Assembly: GCA_900765115.1 (NCBI GenBank)
Contig: CAAFQK010000111.1
Location: 1 to 17,489 of the forward strand
Direction of reading: 5' to 3'
From: an uncultured Collinsella sp.
GTDB taxonomy: Bacteria; Actinomycetota; Coriobacteriia; Coriobacteriales; Coriobacteriaceae
DNA length: 17,489 nucleotides
Made by a program: the position numbers and the translations under genes. Numbering within the stretch: position 1 is the first letter of the stretch; every line of letters starts with the position of its first letter. Below are positions 5,957 to 11,873 of this stretch, in pieces. The notes below the pieces were generated by a model. It was given only the letters and a program-made list of their open reading frames with translations. It was not told the origin of the DNA and ran no database searches.

Positions 5957-6796
5957 ATGGAAATCGTTAAACGAATTAACACCAGCGCTGTCCTCTGCAT
6001 CGACGGAAATGGCAGGCAGCTGGTGGCATTCGGGCGTGGCCTGGGGTTTAAGGACGTTGGCGATGAATTACCGCTCTCGGAGATTCAACGAACGTTCTAT
6101 AACGTTAGTTCCCGCTACATCGCTCTCATTGATGAAGTCTCGGATGAACTTCTCGAGCTGACCTCGGATGTTATTGATATGTCGACAGGACTGCTTCCCT
6201 ATGAAGTAAGCCCTAATTTGCCGTTTATTCTTGCGGACCATATCGCGTATGCAATTAAGCGCAAGGAGCAAAACATTGTTGTCCATATGCCCTTGTCTTT
6301 TGATGTTCGCCAACAATATCCCGTCGAATTCAAAATCGGCGAGTACGCGCTTCGAATAATCAGGAAACGTCTCAATGTTAGGCTTCCCGCTCATGAGACA
6401 GTTGGAATTGCCATGGCGTTTATCAATAACATGGCCGATTCGGATTCATGTGAGCTGGCTGAAGAGTTTGGCACGGACGTTTACGATCGCGTTCTCGAAG
6501 AATCAACTATTGCTGTTGAAAGACGGCTTGGTATTCAAGTTGATCGGGAGGGCTTCGATTATGCAAGGTTCGCAACCCACCTTCAGTACCTATTCAATAG
6601 GTTGAACTCTGGCGAAAGTATCGTAAGCGACAACCGCAAGATGTATCTCTCGCTCAAAGATGAATATCCGGTGGCATCGGCGTGCGCCGATGACATCGCT
6701 TCTGTTCTCAGCCGGCTGACGGGCCAAGAACTTATAGACGAAGAAAGACTCTATCTGATGATGCATATCAATCGAATCGCATCGAAAGCTAGGTAA
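5957..6796 (+). CDS. BglG/LicT-family transcriptional antiterminator
   Basis: A 279-residue RNA-binding antiterminator with a co-antiterminator domain (about 1-56) and two PTS-regulation domains, PRD1 (about 65-170) and PRD2 (about 175-279). Family behaviour is that the PTS EIIB phosphorylates PRD1 to inhibit the protein, HPr phosphorylates PRD2 to activate it, and the active dimer binds the RNA leader to prevent termination. Conserved histidines are visible at H95 (PRD1), H208 and H270 (PRD2). The second PRD1 histidine, expected in the helix AMAFINN, is F155 instead. AAGGGGG (5946-5952) is the ribosome binding site. The leader terminator immediately upstream and the EIIBC gene 68 bp downstream make this a standard autoregulated cassette. 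Codon use is less GC-rich than in the flanking operons. Confidence 0.93.
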   Translation: MEIVKRINTSAVLCIDGNGRQLVAFGRGLGFKDVGDELPLSEIQRTFYNVSSRYIALIDEVSDELLELTSDVIDMSTGLLPYEVSPNLPFILADHIAYAIKRKEQNIVVHMPLSFDVRQQYPVEFKIGEYALRIIRKRLNVRLPAHETVGIAMAFINNMADSDSCELAEEFGTDVYDRVLEESTIAVERRLGIQVDREGFDYARFATHLQYLFNRLNSGESIVSDNRKMYLSLKDEYPVASACADDIASVLSRLTGQELIDEERLYLMMHINRIASKAR

Positions 6797-6864
6797 TTGG
6801 TCGGCGAAGGCGCGCGCTTTGCCGATGGTTACATATAAAATACAACATGGGAGAAATGGTATTT

Positions 6865-8235
6865 ATGGCAGATACAACCAAGCTCGCTGCCGAGATTCTC
6901 GAGATGGTGGGCGGTGCAGAAAACGTTACATTTGTAGCCCACTGCATGACTCGTTTAAGGTTCAATCTTAAGGACGAAAGCATCGTAGATGATGCAAAAG
7001 TCAAGGCAATCGATGGTGTGATCGATATTCGCCATTCAGCAGGGCAATACCAAGTGATTGTGGGGCCCAAGGTCGATAAGGTCTACGAAATCGTTGCAAA
7101 GGAAACCGGGGTTGACACCGGGAAGTCCGCGGCAGATGAAGGCGAGACCAAAGGTTTTCTGGGAAAGCTGATGAAGCTGATCAGCGGCATCATGATGCCC
7201 GTTCTTCCCGCCTTGATTGCATGCGGAATGATAAACGCCGTCCTTAGTATCCTGACGACGGCAGGTGTCGTTTCCGCTGAGAGCGGAATTTATACCCTGC
7301 TGTACGGCATGGGAAACGCCAGCATGTATTTCTTGCCCGTTCTCGTCGGATCGTCTGCGGCCAAATTCTTTGGAATCGATCAATATATCGGTGCGGTGCT
7401 CGGTGCAATCCTGCTTTACCCGACTTTTGTTGCCGCAGCTGGAGCTGGTGATGCGCTGGATTTGTTCGGCATGAAGTTCACGATGGTGAGCTATGCCTCG
7501 ACGGTGTTTCCCGCTATCGTGGCGGCTTGGTTCGCATCCGTTCTTTATAAGTGGCTGCGTGCGGTTCTTCCCGATGCTTTGGCATTTGCACTCGTTCCGT
7601 TCCTGACAGTTGCTATTGCTGCCCCCATCTCGCTTCTTGTGGTTGGCCCGGTTATCCAACAGGCGAGCTCCTTGCTTGCGACTGCCGTACTGGCGGTCTA
7701 TCAGTTCAGCCCCATTCTTTGCGGCGTTATTCTTGGACCGATATTTGGCCTCGTCATGATTCCTCTTGGACTCCATTGGGCCCTCATTGTGATCTCCATC
7801 AACAATATTATGACCGTCGGTTCCGACCCTATCCTTGGACTTCTTTGCGGTAGCATGGGTGTCGTCGGCGCTTGCTTGGCGTTTGCTTTCCGCTCGAAGG
7901 ATCCGAGCGAAAAGAGCCTTGGATTCAGCTGTGCCATTACGAGCCTGTGCGGAATTACAGAACCTGCCCTGTACGGCATAGTTTTGGAGCACAAGAAGAT
8001 CATCGTCGCTTCCATGATTTCTGGTGCAATTAGCGCTGTTATCCCGGCTATCTTCAATACCCGCACGTTCGTTATGACGTCGAGTGGTATTTTCAGCTTC
8101 CCCGGCTACATGAATCCTTCCGGTGATATGAGCAGCCTTATTGGTGCGATCCTTTGCAATGTCGTTGGTTTTATTCTTACCTTCGTCCTCGTCTACATCA
8201 TGTATCGCCCTGATGCAGACACGTCGGCGGAATAG
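6865..8235 (+). CDS. PTS EIIBC, glucose/beta-glucoside/sucrose family
   Basis: A 456-residue membrane permease that imports and phosphorylates a sugar with phosphate from the PTS chain. The EIIB domain (about 1-90) has its phospho-cysteine at C27 in HCMTRLRFNL. The EIIC domain (about 105-450) is strongly hydrophobic with roughly ten membrane segments and carries GLHW (H304) and the hallmark GITEPALYG (E366). There is no EIIA domain, so phosphate must come from a separate EIIA encoded elsewhere. Of three in-frame ATGs (6847, 6856, 6865) I chose 6865 because GGGAGA (6849-6854) is then 10 bp upstream. The linked antiterminator and the 6-phospho-beta-glucosidase at 11874 favour a beta-glucoside such as cellobiose, arbutin or salicin; sucrose or trehalose is less likely. 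Confidence 0.92.
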   Translation: MADTTKLAAEILEMVGGAENVTFVAHCMTRLRFNLKDESIVDDAKVKAIDGVIDIRHSAGQYQVIVGPKVDKVYEIVAKETGVDTGKSAADEGETKGFLGKLMKLISGIMMPVLPALIACGMINAVLSILTTAGVVSAESGIYTLLYGMGNASMYFLPVLVGSSAAKFFGIDQYIGAVLGAILLYPTFVAAAGAGDALDLFGMKFTMVSYASTVFPAIVAAWFASVLYKWLRAVLPDALAFALVPFLTVAIAAPISLLVVGPVIQQASSLLATAVLAVYQFSPILCGVILGPIFGLVMIPLGLHWALIVISINNIMTVGSDPILGLLCGSMGVVGACLAFAFRSKDPSEKSLGFSCAITSLCGITEPALYGIVLEHKKIIVASMISGAISAVIPAIFNTRTFVMTSSGIFSFPGYMNPSGDMSSLIGAILCNVVGFILTFVLVYIMYRPDADTSAE

Positions 8236-8285
8236 ACAATTATTCGGAATGTAAGCTGCTGAAAACCCCGCGGCAGATTGCATAT

Positions 8286-8326
8286 GGTGGGCTTGCGATT
8301 GATCTGCGCGAGCCCACCTCGTTTTT
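8286..8326 (+). terminator. Intrinsic terminator between PTS EIIBC and the esterase
   Basis: GGTGGGCTTGCG (8286-8297) pairs with CGCGAGCCCACC (8307-8318) over 12 bp with one wobble. TCGTTTTT follows. The T-tract runs directly into the esterase ribosome binding site GGAG (8327-8330), so esterase mRNA made by read-through starts just past a strong stop signal. It may set a lower esterase level relative to the permease. Confidence 0.8.
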
Positions 8327-8339
8327 GGAGTGACTGGTT

Positions 8340-9320
8340 ATGACAATTACTGCCGATATGACATTTGGAGAAATCGCACTTCTTCCTGAGTTCGCTGGGT
8401 TCGGTGAGCATCTCATGCTTTGCCGACCTTCAACTTGGGAGCGCATGTGGAATAAGCCCATCGCGGCCCATTTGAATTCCGACACTAATCCGTATGAAGT
8501 TACTCGTGTTCTGCGCGGGTTGAATCGGATTGTTGAGCTTGCGGATGACGGGAGGCAGGTTGCATACGATATTTGGGATGAAGCCGATTGTATTCGCGAT
8601 CCGACCCGGCGCAACGCAAAGCTGTTTTTCTTTCCGGGGCGACCGGGGGCGCCATTCGTTATCGCGATTTCGGGTGGGGGCTATCAGAGCGTTTGTCACC
8701 AAATGGAAGGTTTTCCCGTTGCTCCCGAGCTCAACGATGCGGGCTATAACGTGTTTGTGTTGTCATACAGGGTGAGGGTCGAGCCGCTGATGCCGCGTCC
8801 GATCGATGACCTTAATCGCGCAGTCCGTTTTGTCCTCGAGAATTCAACGCGATTTAATGTGGACAAAAAATATGCGGTTATCGGTTTTTCCGCTGGCGCG
8901 CATTTGACCGCCGAGTGGGGGACGGATAACAAGGGGTTTGCATCTTACGGATGCGAGCCGCCAAAAGCTTTGGTTCTGTGTTACGCCCCGATTGACCTTC
9001 ATGAGTCCGAATGTGCGTCAGACCATAGATTTCTTGATTCGGTGTGCGGTGGAGCTGGGCACGATGCGATTGATGATTTCTGCATTGATCAACATGTGTG
9101 GGAACGGTATCCGCCGACATATCTTTGGCAATGCGCCGACGATGATGTCGTATCGCCCGGCAATCTCGGAAAGATGGTTGACGCACTGGATGCGGCTGGG
9201 GTGCACCACGAGGAGATTGTGTATCCAGAAGGAGGACATGCGTTAATGAAACCTCATGCGCCGGAAACTGATCACTGGTGCTCGGGTGTCATTGAGTTCC
9301 TTAAGGGCTATCTCGGCTAA
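8340..9320 (+). CDS. Alpha/beta-hydrolase esterase (acetylesterase-like)
   Basis: A 326-residue soluble serine hydrolase without a signal peptide. The catalytic triad is readable: S184 in the nucleophile elbow GFSAGAHL, an aspartate in the cluster D267-D269 of CADDDVVSP, and H300 in GGHALM. The oxyanion-hole motif is SGGGY. Family resemblance is to acetylxylan esterase and related carboxylesterases acting on small acyl esters. The N-terminal 90 residues (with an MTFGEIALLPEF segment) precede the hydrolase core and are not a domain I recognise. The gene lies 104 bp after EIIBC across a terminator and shares the island's lower GC. The context suggests deacetylation of an imported, acetylated glycoside so that the phosphoglycosidase can act. 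The substrate is inferred only. Confidence 0.85.
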   Translation: MTITADMTFGEIALLPEFAGFGEHLMLCRPSTWERMWNKPIAAHLNSDTNPYEVTRVLRGLNRIVELADDGRQVAYDIWDEADCIRDPTRRNAKLFFFPGRPGAPFVIAISGGGYQSVCHQMEGFPVAPELNDAGYNVFVLSYRVRVEPLMPRPIDDLNRAVRFVLENSTRFNVDKKYAVIGFSAGAHLTAEWGTDNKGFASYGCEPPKALVLCYAPIDLHESECASDHRFLDSVCGGAGHDAIDDFCIDQHVWERYPPTYLWQCADDDVVSPGNLGKMVDALDAAGVHHEEIVYPEGGHALMKPHAPETDHWCSGVIEFLKGYLG

Positions 9321-9445
9321 GTAAAATACACGCCGCCCTTTTGCCCATGTGACTCTGGTGCGTGTTGTTTGCGGTATTGACTCCATCAAAAGACGGCTAA
9401 TGTTCTAGAATGTTTATATAGTCACATTTACGAACAGGAGCGAAC

Positions 9446-10090
9446 ATGCATATCTACTCTGTTACCGATCCCGAGTTCAAGTCCTACGGCCGCGTGTGGG
9501 ACGACGTACCCTCCAGCCTGACAGCTCCGCTTGTCGAGGCACTTTCCGCCACGCCCATTCCCGAGGGTAGCAAGTATGTGGCCTCCGCGCCCGAGCTGGA
9601 ACAGGTCGAAGGTGCCGACACGCTCGGTCTGCTCATGTACGGCGGCCGCCCCTTCCAGCTGGGCTGGTGCAACGGCCGTAACACGAAGCTCAACTGCCTG
9701 GAGTATCACCGCGCCAGCGAGTTCAACCTGGGCGCCCGCGATTTTATCCTGCTGCTGGCCAAGCGCGAGCAGATCGTCGACGGCAAGCTCGATACCGCGC
9801 AGGTCAAGGCCTTCCGCGCGCCGGCCGGCACGCTCGTCGAGGTCTACGCCACGACGCTGCACTACACGCCGTGCATGGTCGACGACGGTGGCTTCCAGGT
9901 AATGGTAGCGCTGCCCGCCGGCACCAATGGTCCGCGTCCCGAGGCCGCTGCCAACATGTCCGCCGCCGGCGACAGCTACTGCTACTGGAAGGCCGACAAG
10001 TGGGTCCTCTGCCACGCCGATAGTCCCAAAGCAGCCGAGGGCGGCTACGTAGGCCTAACCGGCAAAAACCTCGACATCACCTGCGACTAG
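9446..10090 (+). CDS. DUF4867 family cupin-like protein
   Basis: A 214-residue cytosolic protein that I recognise as DUF4867, a family of unknown function often found near sugar-utilisation genes. It shows FQLGWCNGRNTKLNCLEYHRASE, with H88 and E92, and a later LHYTPC with H139. This arrangement suits a cupin-type metal site, possibly with E132. No signal peptide or membrane segment is present. AGGAG lies 6 bp before the ATG. The gene stands alone between the esterase and the minus-strand ATPase, and its GC content returns to that of the first operon. A role as a sugar isomerase, mutarotase-like or lyase enzyme is possible but not shown. The last residues, GLTGKNLDITCD, have a near copy at 11474-11512. 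Confidence 0.8.
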   Translation: MHIYSVTDPEFKSYGRVWDDVPSSLTAPLVEALSATPIPEGSKYVASAPELEQVEGADTLGLLMYGGRPFQLGWCNGRNTKLNCLEYHRASEFNLGARDFILLLAKREQIVDGKLDTAQVKAFRAPAGTLVEVYATTLHYTPCMVDDGGFQVMVALPAGTNGPRPEAAANMSAAGDSYCYWKADKWVLCHADSPKAAEGGYVGLTGKNLDITCD

Positions 10091-10096
10091 CGCTTC

Positions 10097-10241
10097 GTCT
10101 CAATCCTGTAACATCTAGCAGCCAAAATCGTCTCTACCTGTTACAGAACGAGACAAACTGCAGGGGGCTGCCCGAAAATCTCAATCTGTAACACCAGGCT
10201 CGGTTTTGACGGTCTAACTGTTACAGACCGAGACAAACCGG
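10097..10241. repeat. Complex repeat, copy A: two tandem TGTAACA/TGTTACA palindromes
   Basis: This 145-bp block is nearly identical to 11525-11668. It holds two palindromic units. In the first, the right arm TGTTACAGAACGAGAC (10139-10154) faces an imperfect left arm starting GTCTC at 10097. In the second, TCTCAATCTGTAACA (10179-10193) faces TGTTACAGACCGAGA (10219-10233). CTGCAGGGGGCTG lies between the units. The block follows the DUF4867 stop by a few bases and is followed by another hairpin (10244-10284). It is a candidate dispersed intergenic repeat or miniature mobile element. Confidence 0.7.
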
Positions 10242-10243
10242 TC

Positions 10244-10284
10244 AAAACCATCACAAAGGTGCCTGTCCCCTTCGTGGTGGTTTT
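10244..10284 (-). terminator. Hairpin terminator of the minus-strand ATPase gene
   Basis: The arms at 10244-10259 (AAAACCATCACAAAGG) and 10269-10284 (CCTTCGTGGTGGTTTT) pair over 16 positions with one wobble and one mismatch. On the minus strand the hairpin begins 1 bp after the ATPase stop codon and ends in TTTT. The GGTGCCTGTCC loop is shared with the hairpin at 11694-11730, so this is also part of the repeat. Confidence 0.6.
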
Positions 10285-10285
10285 C

Positions 10286-11392
10286 CTACAGCTGACTGCG
10301 CAGGTAGTCAGCCATATAAGGAACAGCGAAGCGCACGTACCCGCGGCGGGCCTGTTCGATTACGCCGGCGTCGATAAGGCGCCGGCGATACTTTTGTGCG
10401 TAGTCGGGTGTGACCGACATGCGCTCGGCTACATCAGAAATGCGCGACACGGTGTCTTCGTCATCCGCCATTGCGGCAAGAAACGCAACGTCTTGGTCCG
10501 AGAGCGCGGCGAGCGTCGTCTCGCACACATCGTTTTCGAAATCGACCTTTGACGCCTCGATGGCTCCGTCGACTAGCTCTCGTGTTGCGCGTTCTCCTGC
10601 CTGGCAACGATTGGCGATGTTGTAACCGATGAGCTGCAACATGTAGGGCGAGCCCTGGGTTGCGCGAGCGGCATCTAGTCGAAGATCGCTTGGGATATCA
10701 AGGTCGAGTTCTTCGAAAGCCCGCTGGTAATAGGTGTCGACGTCTCCGACTGAAAGCGGTTCGAGTGTGACTTTGCGAGCGCGGTTGAGAAACGTCAGCA
10801 CGCGGTCATTGAGCGTCGCCGAGACCGCTCCCGGAAGGCCCGCCATAACGAGTGCGACGTTGAGTCTCTCGCCGACGAGTTCTTGATAAGCGGTGACGAG
10901 TTGTCTGATCTCGGGCGAATTAGCCTGAAGCTCATCGATGAGGATGAGGATGCCATGTCCTTGCTCGGTTAGTTTGCGCGCCAGTTGCGTGAGCTTGAAC
11001 TGGAAACTCTTGGTTTCCTGCACATCGCGCGTGAACTCAAGGCCGGCTGAGAAACCGAAGACGCTCAGGCTGCCGCCCGTGAGTTTAGGGAGATGGCGTT
11101 TGTTGGCATAGGGCTCGCCCGCCTCTTGGATTTTTTCAACAATGCGCTCGAGCATGTCCTCGGAGGCAACGGTGGGCGTGGCGACGACGAAGCCAAGCTT
11201 GCGAGCGCGATCGGCGAGCTCCCACAGGAGAACCGTCTTGCCGCTTCCTCGCTGGCCGAGCATGAGCATGGCGCGGTCTCGATTGCCCGGCTCCTGTTCA
11301 AGGCCGGAGATGAATGTTGAAATTACATTTCCTCGCCCAACGAGATAGGATGGGCGATTTCCAAATGAAGGGGAGAAGATGGTTTCAGTCAT
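10286..11392 (-). CDS. AAA-type ATP-binding protein with C-terminal winged helix
   Basis: A 368-residue P-loop ATPase of the ORC1/Cdc6-like or archaeal-ATPase type. Walker A is GQRGSGKT (46-53) and Walker B is ILILIDEL (D153, E154), followed by an LVMAGLPG sensor-1-like segment. The last 80 residues look like a winged helix (SDVAERMSVTPDYAQKYRRRLIDAG), which suggests DNA binding. There are no membrane segments. The start has AAGGAG 4 bp upstream on the minus strand. It is the only minus-strand gene here and is bracketed by two copies of a repeat, so it is probably an acquired single-gene cassette. Its role (replication, defence, toxin-like or regulatory) is unknown; relatives are usually annotated only as ATP-binding protein. 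Confidence 0.85.
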   Translation of the reverse strand: MTETIFSPSFGNRPSYLVGRGNVISTFISGLEQEPGNRDRAMLMLGQRGSGKTVLLWELADRARKLGFVVATPTVASEDMLERIVEKIQEAGEPYANKRHLPKLTGGSLSVFGFSAGLEFTRDVQETKSFQFKLTQLARKLTEQGHGILILIDELQANSPEIRQLVTAYQELVGERLNVALVMAGLPGAVSATLNDRVLTFLNRARKVTLEPLSVGDVDTYYQRAFEELDLDIPSDLRLDAARATQGSPYMLQLIGYNIANRCQAGERATRELVDGAIEASKVDFENDVCETTLAALSDQDVAFLAAMADDEDTVSRISDVAERMSVTPDYAQKYRRRLIDAGVIEQARRGYVRFAVPYMADYLRSQL

Positions 11393-11401
11393 AAGTCTCC
11401 T

Positions 11402-11436
11402 TTCCTTTTTTTCCTATTTTTTCCTTTTTTTCCTAT
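11402..11436 (-). repeat. Purine-rich tandem repeat in the ATPase gene leader
   Basis: TTCCTTTTTTTCCTAT occurs at 11402-11417 and again, identically, at 11421-11436, with a 19-bp period. In the minus-strand mRNA this is a run of AGGAAAAAAAGGAA units directly before the AAGGAG ribosome binding site. It may provide extra A-rich ribosome entry sites or slip in length. The nearby GTCAAATTGAC (11440-11450) is a palindrome and may be part of the promoter. Confidence 0.7.
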
Positions 11437-11470
11437 TCAGTCAAATTGACTACTGGTCGAGGGCGGCTTC

Positions 11471-11512
11471 AGGGGGGGGGCTCATCGAAAAGAACCTCGA
11501 CATCAACGAAGA
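11471..11512 (+). pseudogene. Remnant of a DUF4867 gene 3' end
   Basis: Read in one plus frame this segment gives GGGLIEKNLDINED, which mirrors the C-terminus GLTGKNLDITCD of the DUF4867 protein at 9446-10090. AACCTCGACATCA is identical at 10067-10079 and 11493-11505. In both places the complex repeat starts 17-19 bp later. The remnant has lost its stop codon and begins in a run of nine Gs (11472-11480). It indicates that the repeat copy carried, or was duplicated with, the end of a DUF4867 gene. Confidence 0.5.
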
Positions 11513-11524
11513 CCGGGACCTTCT

Positions 11525-11668
11525 GTCTCGTTCTGTAACATCTAGCAGGCTAAATCGTCTTTTCCTGTTACAGAACGAGACAAACTGCAGGGGGCTGCCC
11601 GAAAATCTCGATCTGTAACACCAGGCTCGGTTTTAACGGTCTAACTGTTACAGATTGAGACAAACCGG
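11525..11668. repeat. Complex repeat, copy B: two tandem TGTAACA/TGTTACA palindromes
   Basis: This is the direct counterpart of 10097-10241, differing at a handful of positions and by a 1-bp indel. Its first unit is a perfect 16-bp inverted repeat: GTCTCGTTCTGTAACA (11525-11540) with TGTTACAGAACGAGAC (11566-11581). The second pairs 11606-11620 with 11646-11660 with one wobble. Both copies have the same orientation, one on each side of the ATPase gene. Confidence 0.7.
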
Positions 11669-11693
11669 CGGAGCGGACTGTCTCTCGGGTCCA

Positions 11694-11730
11694 AACCACC
11701 ACAAAGGTGCCTGTCCTCTTTGTGGCGGTT
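11694..11730. repeat. Hairpin GGTGCCTGTCC element, second copy
   Basis: AACCACCACAAAG (11694-11706) pairs with CTTTGTGGCGGTT (11718-11730). It repeats the hairpin at 10244-10284, including the loop sequence, after a variable 25-bp spacer from copy B. It may terminate transcription or mark a REP-like family. The rest of 11731-11802 shows nothing recognisable. Confidence 0.6.
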
Positions 11731-11802
11731 GGGTATCAGAAAGTGTCAGGTGTGGGCGGCTGTTGGGCGGCTGCGTGCGAAAAGAAGTGTCGACCTGCGC
11801 CG

Positions 11803-11831
11803 TTGCCGTTGAGCGACGTGCCGTTTATAGA
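11803..11831 (+). promoter_or_regulatory. Candidate bglA promoter
   Basis: TTGCCG (11803-11808) and TATAGA (11826-11831) are spaced by 17 bp, with four of six matches each to the usual -35 and -10. Transcription would begin near 11838, giving a leader of about 36 bases. No antiterminator-type hairpin lies between it and bglA, so control would differ from that of the PTS operon. Confidence 0.4.
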
Positions 11832-11873
11832 GATACTGAGCCTATGACAAACAGCGTGTGAAAGGATCGATGT

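Noticed and set aside
6800..6824. Imperfect palindrome between bglG and EIIBC as a terminator
   Set aside because: TCGGC and GCCGA arms are short with several internal mismatches, and no T-tract follows. The two genes are more likely co-transcribed.
9377..9422. Promoter for the DUF4867 gene from TTGACT and nearby A/T-rich hexamers
   Set aside because: TTGACT (9377-9382) has no -10 at 16-18 bp: TAATGT is at 15 bp and TAGAAT and TATAGT are too far. A promoter is likely in this gap, but I cannot place it.
10097..11730. CRISPR array in the repeat region around the ATPase gene
   Set aside because: The repeats are two long blocks with internal palindromes, not short regular repeats with unique spacers, and no cas genes are present.
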